Assembly (NCBI RefSeq): GCF_009905605.1
Contig: NZ_JAAAKZ010000004.1
Location: 336,857 to 400,856, forward strand
From: Runella sp. CRIBMP
Lineage (GTDB): Bacteria; Bacteroidota; Bacteroidia; Cytophagales; Spirosomataceae
DNA: 64,000 bases
Direction: 5' to 3'
Positions 16,100 through 25,229 of this stretch are shown here, piece by piece. Position 1 is the stretch's first letter; each line of letters starts with the position of its first letter. The translations under genes were made by a program, and so were the position numbers. Under the pieces are notes generated by a model. That model made no database searches. It was not told the origin of the DNA and worked only from the letters and a program-made list of their open reading frames with translations.

Positions 16100-17740
16100 T
16101 TGAAGAGAAGAGATTTCATGCAACTGTCGGGCATGGGATTTGGCGCAATGATGTTGCCCAATATCCCGATTGTGGGGAATTCAGTTTCTCCCGAAGCCCT
16201 ATTGGAAGGCGGCATTGATGTAGCCCTCAAAAAGCGTCTGGCCGACGCTGCCCTCAACGCCGCCAAATCCAAAGGCGCTACTTACACCGATGTACGGATT
16301 GGCCGTTATCTGCGTCAATTTGTGATTACCCGCGAAGACAAAGTACAAAACATCGTCAACACTGAATCTTATGGGGTTGGCGTTCGGGTCATTGCCAATG
16401 GCTGCTGGGGATTTGCGGCGGTGGTAGACGCCAAAACCGAAGAAGATACCGCCAGAGCGGCCGAAGAAGCTGTGGCCATTGCCAAAGCCAATGCTCGATT
16501 GATGAAGCAACCGGTGCAATTGGCTCCTCAAAAAGGCTACGGTGAAGTAAGTTGGAAAGCGCCCATCGAACGTAATTCATTTGAAGTACCCATCAAAGAA
16601 AAAGTGGATTTGCTGTTGGGTGTCAACGATGCTGCTCTAAAAAACGGCGCTAATTACGTGAACTCGGTGTTGTTTATGGTTAATGAACAAAAATACTTTG
16701 CTTCTTCCGACGGTTCTTACATTGATCAGGACATTCACCGGATTTGGCCTATTTTTTCGGTGACCACCATCGATCCCAAAACGGGTAAATTTGAAACGCG
16801 TCAGGCGTTGAGCGCCCCCGTTGGAATGGGTTACGAATACCTACAAACCAACCCTAAAGACAAAGTAACGGGCATTACTACCCGCTACAATAAGGGCTAT
16901 GATATGCTGGAAGATGTGATTTCGGCGGCCAAACAAACCAAAGAAAAACTCGCGGCCAAATCGGTGGAAGCAGGCAAATATGATTTGGTGTTAGACCCGT
17001 CTCACCTGTGGCTAACCATTCACGAATCGGTAGGGCACCCGCTCGAACTCGACCGTGTGTTGGGTTATGAGGCCAATTTTGCAGGAACCAGTTTTGCTAC
17101 CTTGGATAAATGGCAGAGCAAAAACTTCAATTATGGAAGCAAAGAAGTAAATCTCTTTGCTGATAAAACCCAAGTAGGCTCGTTAGGGGCCGTTGGTTGG
17201 GACGACGAAGGCGTGAAAACCAAGCAATGGGATTTGGTAAAAGAAGGAACGTTGGTCAATTATCAGGCCATTCGTGACCAAGTACACATCATCGGAGAAA
17301 AAGAATCACAGGGCTGTTGCTACGCCGACAGTTGGGGCTCGGTGCAGTTTCAGCGCATGGCCAATGTTTCTTTGGCGGCGGGAAAAACGCCCCTCTCGGT
17401 CAGTGAAATGATTAAGGATGTAAAAAAAGGAATTTATATTATTGGAGACGGTTCGTTTTCAATTGACCAGCAGCGCTATAATTTCCAGTTTGGCGGTCAG
17501 TTGTACTACGAAATCAAGGACGGTCAAATTGCGGGAATGCTCAAAGATGTGGCATACCAGTCAAATACTCAGGAGTTCTGGAATTCTTGCGTGAAAGTGT
17601 GCGACGAGCGAGATTATCGTTTGGGTGGTTCATTCTTTGACGGAAAAGGCCAGCCGCAGCAAGTCAGTGCGGTATCGCATGGTAGCTCAACGGCCCGTTT
17701 TAACGGTGTAAACGTCATTAACACCGCCCGTAAAATTTAA
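16100..17740 (+). CDS. TldD-family metalloprotease with twin-arginine signal (copy 2)
   Basis: Second TldD paralogue, 546 residues, similar along its whole length to the gene at 12864. It starts with TTG at 16100, giving MKRRDFMQLSGMGFGAMM, the same twin-arginine type signal; starting at the next ATG would delete the arginines. The zinc motif HESVGH is at 308-313. Both copies share GSFFDGKGQPQQVSAVSHGS-like C-termini (here FFDGKGQ, no Cys at the expected third-ligand site). It has its own upstream region of 253 bp, suggesting separate control, and is followed 37 bp later by its tldE partner. Retention of both copies implies different substrates or conditions (inference). Confidence 0.87.
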   Translation: MKRRDFMQLSGMGFGAMMLPNIPIVGNSVSPEALLEGGIDVALKKRLADAALNAAKSKGATYTDVRIGRYLRQFVITREDKVQNIVNTESYGVGVRVIANGCWGFAAVVDAKTEEDTARAAEEAVAIAKANARLMKQPVQLAPQKGYGEVSWKAPIERNSFEVPIKEKVDLLLGVNDAALKNGANYVNSVLFMVNEQKYFASSDGSYIDQDIHRIWPIFSVTTIDPKTGKFETRQALSAPVGMGYEYLQTNPKDKVTGITTRYNKGYDMLEDVISAAKQTKEKLAAKSVEAGKYDLVLDPSHLWLTIHESVGHPLELDRVLGYEANFAGTSFATLDKWQSKNFNYGSKEVNLFADKTQVGSLGAVGWDDEGVKTKQWDLVKEGTLVNYQAIRDQVHIIGEKESQGCCYADSWGSVQFQRMANVSLAAGKTPLSVSEMIKDVKKGIYIIGDGSFSIDQQRYNFQFGGQLYYEIKDGQIAGMLKDVAYQSNTQEFWNSCVKVCDERDYRLGGSFFDGKGQPQQVSAVSHGSSTARFNGVNVINTARKI

Positions 17741-17777
17741 GCATTGACCTTATCTCCAACAATTAACATCAAAAAAA

Positions 17778-19115
17778 ATGGCAGTTATATTAACTGAAGA
17801 GGAAGCCAAGGCCTTGCTACAAAAGGTGTTGAGCTTTTCAAAAGCGGATGAATGTGAAGTGAATCTGCTGGGCGAAATACGCGGAAACCTGCGCTATGCC
17901 CGAAACGAAGTTTCCACCAGTGGAGCCATGACCAACAAAGATATTTCGGTCCAATCGTCTTTCGGCAAAAAAGTAGGTGTGGCTTCTATTGATGAATTTG
18001 ACGATGCCTCGCTCGAAAAAGTGGTGCGCCGCTCTGAAGAATTAGCCCGACTTGCGCCCGAAAACCCCGAACACGTGGGCGTCATGGAGCCGCAGCAATA
18101 CATTAAATCCAACGGTTATTTTGAATCTACCGCCAGCATCACCCCCGACAAGCGGGCCGAAGCAGTAGCGAAAAGCCTCGAATTGTCGAGCAAACAGGGC
18201 CTTGCAGCGGCGGGATTTTTGGAAGATCGTAAAGGGTTTACCGCCATGATGAATTCGAAAGGGCTGTTTGCGTATTACAAAAATACCAACGTTAACTTTT
18301 CACTTACGGTCAGAACAGACGACGGAACAGGCTCGGGTTACGTAGCCAAAGGGTATAATGATTTCAATAAACTGGATACGGCGGCGGCTACCAAAATTGC
18401 CGTTCAAAAATCGTTGGCTTCCAAAGGAGCAAAGGCGCTTGAGCCTGGAAAATACACCGTGATTTTAGAGCCAACGGCGGCGTCGGTATTGCTCGAAAGT
18501 ATCTTTTTTGGAATGGATGCCCGCAGTGCTGACGAAGGCCGCTCGTTCTTCAGCAAGCCTGGAGGAAAAACCAAGCTAGGGGAAAAGATTGTAGACGAGC
18601 GTGTTACGTTTTATTCTGACCCAACGCATCCTGATTTACCCGCGGCTGCATGGTCGGGAGATGGACAGCCGCAGGCCAAAACGCTTTGGATTGATAAAGG
18701 GGTTGTGAAAAACCTTTCTTACTCTCGTTTTTGGGCGCAAAAAAAAGGGGTAAAACCCGTTCCAAACCCCAATAATATGATTATGGAAGGAGGAACGGCG
18801 ACTTTGGACGAGATGATAAAAAGTACCAAACGCGGTATCTTGGTCACCAAACTCTGGTACATCCGTCCCGTAGACCCTCAAACACTTTTGTTGACGGGGC
18901 TCACCCGCGACGGGACATTTTATATCGAAGATGGTAAAATTAAATATCCGATCAAAAACTTCCGTTTCAACGAAAGTCCAATCATCATGCTGAATAATCT
19001 TGAAACCTTAGGGATTCCAGAGCGAGTGGTTAGTACGGAATCAGACCTAAATTATATCTTGCCACCGATGAAAATCAGGGAGTTTACATTTTCATCCCTT
19101 TCCGACGCGGTATAA
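17778..19115 (+). CDS. TldE/PmbA-family protein (copy 2)
   Basis: A 445-residue TldE-type protein, paralogue of the gene at 14530. Shared landmarks are NLRYARNEVSTSGA (about 36-49), ARSADEGRSFFSKPGG (about 248-263), SYSRFWAQKKGVKPVPNP (about 314-331) and DPQTLLLTGLTRDGTFYIE (about 363-381). No HExxxH and no signal peptide are present. It completes the second tldD-tldE pair. A hairpin begins 2 bp after the stop codon, and the DUF4159-MoxR cluster follows on the same strand. Confidence 0.85.
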   Translation: MAVILTEEEAKALLQKVLSFSKADECEVNLLGEIRGNLRYARNEVSTSGAMTNKDISVQSSFGKKVGVASIDEFDDASLEKVVRRSEELARLAPENPEHVGVMEPQQYIKSNGYFESTASITPDKRAEAVAKSLELSSKQGLAAAGFLEDRKGFTAMMNSKGLFAYYKNTNVNFSLTVRTDDGTGSGYVAKGYNDFNKLDTAAATKIAVQKSLASKGAKALEPGKYTVILEPTAASVLLESIFFGMDARSADEGRSFFSKPGGKTKLGEKIVDERVTFYSDPTHPDLPAAAWSGDGQPQAKTLWIDKGVVKNLSYSRFWAQKKGVKPVPNPNNMIMEGGTATLDEMIKSTKRGILVTKLWYIRPVDPQTLLLTGLTRDGTFYIEDGKIKYPIKNFRFNESPIIMLNNLETLGIPERVVSTESDLNYILPPMKIREFTFSSLSDAV

Positions 19116-19116
19116 T

Positions 19117-19162
19117 CTTAGGGCTGCGGCCCGTGACCACCGTTGCGGGCCACAGCCCTAAG
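19117..19162 (+). terminator. Long GC-rich hairpin after tldE2
   Basis: Arms 19117-19133 and 19146-19162 pair over 17 positions with a single mismatch, around a 12-nt loop. There is no following U-tract, so it may attenuate rather than end transcription into the DUF4159-MoxR genes. Confidence 0.6.
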
Positions 19163-19180
19163 GTTTAATCTTTTCCACGC

Positions 19181-19798
19181 ATGAGACCATTTTTTTTTAC
19201 CCGAATTCAATATGCTTCGGGAGATTGGGACACCGACCAACGGATGCCTTCCAATCTCCTCAATTCGTTGGTAGAGTATACCACAATTCCGATTGATGAA
19301 AAAGAAAAAATTGTGCAATTGATGGGTACTGAGTTGTTTAGAAGCCCTTTCTGTTATTTGAGCGGCCATAAATTGGTAGAATTTTCCACTCTGGAACGCG
19401 ACCATTTTAAAAAATACGTTGAAAACGGGGGTTTTGTGTTTGTGGATGATTGTAATCACGACATCGACGGGCTGTTTGCCAAGTCGTTTGAGCAGGAAAT
19501 GGCGCGCACTTTTGGGCCGAAGGCCTTACAGAAAATCCCCAACGACCATCCCATTTATCATTCGTTTTTTCATTTTGAAGGCCCGCCAACAACGAGTTTT
19601 GAACTCAACGGCTGGGGCGATGATTTGGTCCATGATTACTTGAAAGCTATTGAAGTCAACGGCCGAATTGGGGTTTTGTACAGCAATAAAGATTACGGCT
19701 GCGAGTGGGATTATGATTTTAGAAATAAGCGATGGTTGGCCGAAGACAATACAAAATTTGGAGTAAACATTATTAGTTACGCATTAACAACCGTTTAA
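19181..19798 (+). CDS. DUF4159 domain protein
   Basis: A 205-residue protein matching the DUF4159 pattern: TRIQYASGDWDTDQRMPSNL at the start, then FCYLSGHKLVEF and a glycine-rich GGFVFVDDCNHD segment, in a glutamine-amidotransferase-like fold. In alphaproteobacteria and others, DUF4159 is often fused to BatA-type membrane segments and encoded with MoxR and DUF58; here it stands alone and the BatA part is a separate gene. No signal peptide is visible, so it is probably cytoplasmic or peripheral. It is 3 bp upstream of moxR, so they are one operon. Biochemical role is unknown. Confidence 0.85.
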   Translation: MRPFFFTRIQYASGDWDTDQRMPSNLLNSLVEYTTIPIDEKEKIVQLMGTELFRSPFCYLSGHKLVEFSTLERDHFKKYVENGGFVFVDDCNHDIDGLFAKSFEQEMARTFGPKALQKIPNDHPIYHSFFHFEGPPTTSFELNGWGDDLVHDYLKAIEVNGRIGVLYSNKDYGCEWDYDFRNKRWLAEDNTKFGVNIISYALTTV

Positions 19799-19801
19799 GC
19801 A

Positions 19802-20779
19802 TTGGAAACGCAGGACTTAACCCACTATAAAACACTGGTATCTAAGCTACCACACCTGAAAAAAGAGATTGCCAAAGTGATCGTCGGGCAAGAGGAAGTA
19901 ATCAATGAAATCCTGATTTCTTTACTCGCTGGCGGACATTGTTTGCTGGAAGGCGTGCCCGGATTGGCCAAAACACTCATGGTAAAAACGATGGCCGAAG
20001 CCCTAGAAATGAAATTTAAACGGGTGCAGTTTACCCCAGATTTAATGCCAGGCGACATCATCGGTACCGAAATTTTGGAGGAAGACCACGAGACGGGCAA
20101 AAAGTTTTTTAAGTTTAACCAAGGACCCATTTTTGCCAACATCGTTTTGGCCGATGAAATCAATCGTACGCCGCCCAAAACGCAGGCAGCGTTGTTGGAA
20201 GCAATGCAGGAATACAAAGTGACGTATGCGGGTATGAATTACGATTTACCGCGCCCGTTTTTGATTATTGCCACCCAAAACCCTATCGAACAGGCGGGTA
20301 CTTACCCCTTGCCCGAAGCGCAACTTGACCGTTTTTTGTTGTATATCAAGTTGGGCTATCCGTCCGAACAGGAGGAATTGGATGTGTTGAAAAATACCAC
20401 GGGTTTTGGCAGTCAAAGCCTGCAAACCATTCTTACGGACCAAGAAATTATTGATTTACAAAAACTGACGCGTCAGGTTCATATCAGTGATGAATTGATT
20501 GTAAAAGTGAATCAATTGGTCCGTTCCACGCGTCCCGATACTACTTCATCTGCCTTTGTCAAAAAATGGTGCGGATGGGGGGCAGGCCCACGGGCGGGGC
20601 AAGCGTTGATTCTCTGCGCTAAGGCCCGGGCGGTATTAAACCAACGGTTTTCGGTTATCCCCGAAGACATTCAAATATTGGCGTACCCCGTATTGCGTCA
20701 CCGTATCTCGCTCAATTTTAGGGCTGAAGCTGAGAATATTACAACGGATGATGTGGTGGCAGAACTGTTGAAAGGATAG
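19802..20779 (+). CDS. MoxR-family AAA+ ATPase (second copy)
   Basis: A 325-residue MoxR ATPase with Walker A GVPGLAKT (about 51-58), Walker [24 protein letters not shown] (core ADEINR) and the sensor [18 protein letters not shown]. It begins with TTG at 19802; the next in-frame ATG lies beyond Walker A and cannot be the start. It sits in the classical context DUF4159-MoxR-DUF58-BatA, where the ATPase is thought to remodel or activate a membrane or periplasmic client through DUF58 (established for the general family only loosely). Spacing to DUF58 is 2 bp. Confidence 0.93.
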   Translation: METQDLTHYKTLVSKLPHLKKEIAKVIVGQEEVINEILISLLAGGHCLLEGVPGLAKTLMVKTMAEALEMKFKRVQFTPDLMPGDIIGTEILEEDHETGKKFFKFNQGPIFANIVLADEINRTPPKTQAALLEAMQEYKVTYAGMNYDLPRPFLIIATQNPIEQAGTYPLPEAQLDRFLLYIKLGYPSEQEELDVLKNTTGFGSQSLQTILTDQEIIDLQKLTRQVHISDELIVKVNQLVRSTRPDTTSSAFVKKWCGWGAGPRAGQALILCAKARAVLNQRFSVIPEDIQILAYPVLRHRISLNFRAEAENITTDDVVAELLKG

Positions 20780-20781
20780 CC

Positions 20782-21642
20782 ATGCTCACCACCGAACTCA
20801 TTAAACTAAATAACCTTCAAATCGCGGGTAAACTGGTCAGTGAAGAGCTGATGTTGGGGATCCATGGCAGTAAACGGTCGGGGATTGGGATTGAATTTGA
20901 GCAATATCGCCACTACGAACCCGGCGACGACCCAAAACGCATCGACTGGAAACTCTACGCCCGTACCCAAAAACATTTGGTACGAGAATCTGCCACGGAA
21001 AGCAATTTCCATATTCGGTTTGTATTGGACTTGTCGGGGTCGATGAATTATGCCGAAAAAAATATCAGTCGTCTAAATTATTGCAAGATTTTGCTGGCGT
21101 CGTTGGCCTATTTGGGTTACCGACAAAGCGACCAGATGAGTTTGTATGCCTTGCAAAACGGAGACTTAGAGACCCTCGTTCCCGCAGGAAAGCAGGCTTT
21201 TCAACGGATTTTGTACGAGTTGGAAAAAGCTGAAGCAACGGGAATGTGGCAGAACGAGCATCCTAAATTTCCGCATTTTCAGCAAAAGCAGAAAGAGTTG
21301 TTTGTATTTGTGTCTGATTTTCTGCAAGTGGATGATGAATGGATGAAACTCATTCAGAGCGTAGCCAATCCGCGTCGCGAAATCCTTATTTTTCAAGTAC
21401 TTGGTGCCGAAGAATTGCAATTTAACCTGAATGGTTTTTATCGTTTCAAGGATTTGGAGACGGGAAAAGAAATGGAACTCGAAGCATCTACTATCAAAGA
21501 AGAGGTTCAAAAAAAAGCCGCCGCCTACTTGGCTAATTTAGACGAAGCCTTACAAATCCCGCACGTACATTTAGTTCGAACTACTTTGCACGAATCCATT
21601 GCGTCGGCGATTTCAGAGGCGTTGAGAATGAGAAAAGTTTGA
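20782..21642 (+). CDS. DUF58 domain protein
   Basis: A 286-residue DUF58 protein, the constant partner of MoxR ATPases. It shows the family core GIEFEQYRHYEPGDDPKRIDWK (cut to its key part: YEPGDDPKRIDW) and a von Willebrand A-like stretch FVLDLSGSMNY with a metal-site-like DLSGS pattern (about residues 80-90). It has no transmembrane segments in contrast to many longer DUF58 proteins, so it is probably cytoplasmic. It directly follows moxR and precedes the BatA-type gene, with a 94-bp gap after it that contains two copies of TTGAATTGTCCT-like sequence. Confidence 0.93.
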   Translation: MLTTELIKLNNLQIAGKLVSEELMLGIHGSKRSGIGIEFEQYRHYEPGDDPKRIDWKLYARTQKHLVRESATESNFHIRFVLDLSGSMNYAEKNISRLNYCKILLASLAYLGYRQSDQMSLYALQNGDLETLVPAGKQAFQRILYELEKAEATGMWQNEHPKFPHFQQKQKELFVFVSDFLQVDDEWMKLIQSVANPRREILIFQVLGAEELQFNLNGFYRFKDLETGKEMELEASTIKEEVQKKAAAYLANLDEALQIPHVHLVRTTLHESIASAISEALRMRKV

Positions 21643-21736
21643 TGATAAATTTCTGAATTGTCCTGTTGTTGAGAATAAGGAAGATATTTTTTGAATTGTC
21701 CTTTCCTTTAGGGCAGGAAACATAAAAATAAGATAA

Positions 21737-22957
21737 ATGGAATTTTTAAACCCTTTGATGTTGTGGGGCAGTTTGGCGGTTGGCATTCCTATCGCCCTTC
21801 ATTTTTGGCATCAGAAAAAGGGGCAATTGCTTAATTGGGCGGCTACGCAGTGGCTGACGGAGAAGGACTTACAACCCTCACGAGGGATTCGCCTAGACAA
21901 TGTGTTGTTGTTGATAATCAGATGTTTATTGGTAGTTTTGTTGGCTTTGCTGTTGGCAAAACCCATCCTGCATTGGTATACAAGCACTCAAAGCCCTCAA
22001 AAAATCCACTTGGTACAACTGAATCCTTTGGTGGTCGACAATTTTAAATTTGAACTGGAAGAGGCCCTCAAAAAAGGGGAAAAAATATATAAAATGGGGG
22101 CAGCATTGGAGTCATTGAACGACATAACCTCCCTGACCTATTCTGGTGCGATACATCCGTTGGAATTACAAACGAGTATCAATAAAGCCAATGAATTGAA
22201 TCGGGAAGTGCGAACTAAGCAATTTGAGATTTATTTGGTTAATAGTCAGGGGTTAAGTCAAGTGCCAAACATCTTTGTGCCGGGGACGTTCACCCTACAT
22301 TCCATCGTGGATACGTTCTCAAAAACACCCAAACCCTACTTGGAATTTGCAGGCAAACATAAGTTGTTTGTCAATCAAGCCAATCAATTGACGGTTGCGG
22401 CTGTGTTACCTCCTAATGAAAAATTTGAATCACAGCCTCTCCCAAACAATGTGGTAAATGTATGGGTTGCCCTTGATAATAAAGCCGAAAAGCAGGCTAT
22501 TCAGGCTGCGTTGAAAGCATTGACGGATGTGTACCAAATAGCGTTTTCGATTGACGAAAAATTAAATTCGCAAAAACAGTACGACTGGGTTTTTATGGAT
22601 AATAAACTGCCGCTTGATGTAAAAGTTTTTTCCACCCAAACGCGTTTTATTTTTTCGGAGGCAAACCACATTCCGATAAATGGAGAGTGGAAAACGGCGC
22701 AATTTTCGGGGGAAATGTTTACAAACGGGCGACTCCCCGAGTGGTTGGGTGAAGTATTGGTGAGTCATTTTCAGCTAAATCCTTCTTCAAAACCATTAAG
22801 CGATCAGCAAATTAAGAACCTGTTTAAAACGCTATATATTAATGGTCAATATGCTGTAAATCAGACAGAAGGGGGACGGTTTTCGAAATGGATTTTTTTG
22901 TTTTTTATCATTTTGTTGGGTATTGAACGTTGGTTAGCCATCCAAAAAAACGCATGA
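21737..22957 (+). CDS. BatA-type membrane protein
   Basis: A 406-residue membrane protein with the BatA N-terminal domain: FLNPLMLWGSLAVGIPIALHF (shortened: LWGSLAVGIPIALHF) forms the first membrane helix and a second helix follows at about 57-76 (LLLIIRCLLVVLLALLLAKP). A third helix lies at the C-terminus (about 384-402). The roughly 300 residues between are predicted periplasmic or cytoplasmic with no recognised vWA motif. The stop codon overlaps the next gene start (ATGA at 22954-22957), indicating translational coupling. In this cluster it is the likely membrane anchor for the DUF58/MoxR pair (inference). Confidence 0.85.
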   Translation: MEFLNPLMLWGSLAVGIPIALHFWHQKKGQLLNWAATQWLTEKDLQPSRGIRLDNVLLLIIRCLLVVLLALLLAKPILHWYTSTQSPQKIHLVQLNPLVVDNFKFELEEALKKGEKIYKMGAALESLNDITSLTYSGAIHPLELQTSINKANELNREVRTKQFEIYLVNSQGLSQVPNIFVPGTFTLHSIVDTFSKTPKPYLEFAGKHKLFVNQANQLTVAAVLPPNEKFESQPLPNNVVNVWVALDNKAEKQAIQAALKALTDVYQIAFSIDEKLNSQKQYDWVFMDNKLPLDVKVFSTQTRFIFSEANHIPINGEWKTAQFSGEMFTNGRLPEWLGEVLVSHFQLNPSSKPLSDQQIKNLFKTLYINGQYAVNQTEGGRFSKWIFLFFIILLGIERWLAIQKNA

Positions 22958-25176
22958 ATCAACTCCATAAAATCATCACTTGGGTAACTTACCAACTCTA
23001 CGCTGGCGCTTTGCTGACGAGTGTGCTGCTGGCGGGTTCGACTTTTTTAGTGGTTTCGTTGGTCGCATCCACGGTCATGGTGCCTGCGCTTGCGGCTTTG
23101 GCCGTATTTGTGGTGAGCGCGTACTGGAAAGGGCTTTTTCAAAGCAAACGAGCCGAGGCGATTCAACTCATTCATCAGAACCTCCGTGATACCGAGTATA
23201 GCCTTCAACTACTTGAAATAGAGCGACCTAATATCGCGCAGCAGTTACAATTGGAACGTTTAGCCGAAAAAATTCAAGGTCAGAAAACACCCCGTGTTTT
23301 GCCGTCTCATTGGTGGATTTTTGTGGCCCTATTTTTAGTTTGTCTGGGGTTGCGGTTTGGATTACCATTACTAAAAAAAGACAAATTTAAGGACTTAGTT
23401 GAAGAAGTTACAAAAGGACAAATCCTTGAAAATCAAGTAGTAATTCCTTCGTTGGTTTCCGCCAAACTGATTGTTACTCCGCCCGCTTACACTAAGCTGC
23501 CTATTCGGGAAGGAACGGATTTGAACGCATCTTCTATCAGTGGTTCGGAGTTGATATGGCAAGTGTCGTTTAGTCATTCGCAAAATGTGGCGATTAAATT
23601 AACCAATAACCGAGGAGAAGAACTTCCCTTTAAAAAAGTAGGGGATCAATTTGAATACCGCGACCAATTGTACAACTCAGGATTGTACGGTATCAAGGCG
23701 TATTGGAAAGACTCATTGGTCTATCAATCAGACTATTATCGCCTAGAAGCTATTCCAGATTTGGCCCCCAAGATTGAGCCTGCCTCTAAAGAATTATACC
23801 AATATCATTTCTTGAAAGACCCTAAAACCCTTCAGATTTCGGCCAAAATATCTGATGATTTTGCGGTCCAACAGGCGTTTATCGTGGCTACGGTGGCCAG
23901 AGGTTCGGGTGAAAATGTGAAATTTAGGGAAGTGAAATTGGGCATTGGTCAAGCCAATTTTAAGGAAACAAATATCGTCAAAAACATTGATCTAAAAGCC
24001 CTCAATTTTACACCCGGCGATGAATTGTATTATTATTGGGCGGCGATTGATAACAAACGTCCCGAGCCAAACTATTCAAAGTCAGATACTTATTTCGTGG
24101 TATACAAAGATACCGCCAACGTGGAAGAATCAGAATTGGCGACCATGGCGATGAATATTTTGCCCGAATATTTTAGAAGCCAGCGGCAAATTATCATTGA
24201 TACTGAGAAGTTGATTGCCAAACGAAAGAAATTGGCGGCCAAAGAATTTAACAGCACTTCCAACGAAATCGGATTTGACCAAAAAGCCCTTCGTTTGCGC
24301 TATGGACAATATTTGGGTGAAGAATTTGAGAATTCTATCGGCGGAGGCAATGCCTTGCCCAAAGATAATGATGGCGATGCCGTTGTGGGGTTTGCTTTAT
24401 TGCATGGTTTTGTACATGCCCATGATACAGGAGAACCGGGGGGCGAATCGGGCGGAAATTCGCACGAGGGGCATAACCACGGCGGAGGCGGAAAGAGCGA
24501 AACAGAAGAAAAAGACCCCGTAGCTTCGATTTTGGAAGAATATGTTCACTCCCACGATGATGGAGAAGCCAATACGTTTTATGAACAATCAACGCGCTCA
24601 CTCTTGAAAATGGCGTTGGAACAGATGTGGCAGTCGGAACTGCATCTGCGGTTGTATGAGCCAGAAAAGGCCATTCCGTTTGAGAAAAAAGCCTTGGAAT
24701 ACTTGAAATCCGCGCAGCACCGAGCACGGACCTTTGTTAAAAAAACGAGTTATGACCCGCCACCCATCAAAGAAAGTGAAAAGCGCCTGACAGGAGAGTT
24801 GAAAAACTACAATGAAGCGTATCGGAGCGAAAAAAACTATTCCCAACAGCAAGTCGAACGGTTGGTTTCGGAGGTGTTGGGGATTGTAGAGGAGTCTGAA
24901 AATCAAAAACTTAAAGGGGGGCAAAAACAAAAAGTACTCGAATTGGGTAATTTATTGACCTCAAAAGTGATGAATAGCCAGTTGTCAAACTGGTCGATTT
25001 TAAGTTCATTACAGAAACTTGCAAACGATAAACCCCTCACCGAAACGGAGAAAAAAAACTTAGAAACCAAGCTTTATCAATTGATTGGCGGTTCGTTGCC
25101 AGCCCGCGAAAATGCCGCGCCGTCATCGTATTCAAGCGATAAAAAACTGGAGAAGGCTTTCTGGAAAAGTCTGTAA
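22954..25176 (+). CDS. DUF4175-like membrane protein with His-rich segment
   Basis: A 740-residue protein that fits the large membrane component (DUF4175-type) found at the end of MoxR-DUF58-BatA clusters. Two adjacent membrane helices lie near the N-terminus (about 12-50) and a third at about 110-132, followed by a large soluble domain and a helical C-terminal half. Residues 484-534 are exceptionally rich in His, Gly and acidic residues and hold two copies of a [FY]VH[AS]HD[TD]GE motif plus HEGHNH; this suggests metal binding. The ATG at 22954 overlaps the preceding stop. Family assignment rests on layout and context and is less sure than that of its neighbours. Confidence 0.7.
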   Translation: MNQLHKIITWVTYQLYAGALLTSVLLAGSTFLVVSLVASTVMVPALAALAVFVVSAYWKGLFQSKRAEAIQLIHQNLRDTEYSLQLLEIERPNIAQQLQLERLAEKIQGQKTPRVLPSHWWIFVALFLVCLGLRFGLPLLKKDKFKDLVEEVTKGQILENQVVIPSLVSAKLIVTPPAYTKLPIREGTDLNASSISGSELIWQVSFSHSQNVAIKLTNNRGEELPFKKVGDQFEYRDQLYNSGLYGIKAYWKDSLVYQSDYYRLEAIPDLAPKIEPASKELYQYHFLKDPKTLQISAKISDDFAVQQAFIVATVARGSGENVKFREVKLGIGQANFKETNIVKNIDLKALNFTPGDELYYYWAAIDNKRPEPNYSKSDTYFVVYKDTANVEESELATMAMNILPEYFRSQRQIIIDTEKLIAKRKKLAAKEFNSTSNEIGFDQKALRLRYGQYLGEEFENSIGGGNALPKDNDGDAVVGFALLHGFVHAHDTGEPGGESGGNSHEGHNHGGGGKSETEEKDPVASILEEYVHSHDDGEANTFYEQSTRSLLKMALEQMWQSELHLRLYEPEKAIPFEKKALEYLKSAQHRARTFVKKTSYDPPPIKESEKRLTGELKNYNEAYRSEKNYSQQQVERLVSEVLGIVEESENQKLKGGQKQKVLELGNLLTSKVMNSQLSNWSILSSLQKLANDKPLTETEKKNLETKLYQLIGGSLPARENAAPSSYSSDKKLEKAFWKSL

Positions 25177-25187
25177 ATAAGCTTTTT

Positions 25188-25228
25188 ATCTTTCCCACGC
25201 CGCGAGTTTTTAGCGGCGTGGGAAAGAT
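25188..25228. terminator. Bidirectional terminator hairpin between convergent genes
   Basis: A perfect 16-bp stem (25188-25203 with 25213-25228) around a 9-nt loop lies between the plus-strand His-rich gene and the minus-strand MetE-like gene, 1 bp before the latter's stop. T-rich sequence on both sides fits termination in both directions. Confidence 0.75.
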
Positions 25229-25229
25229 T

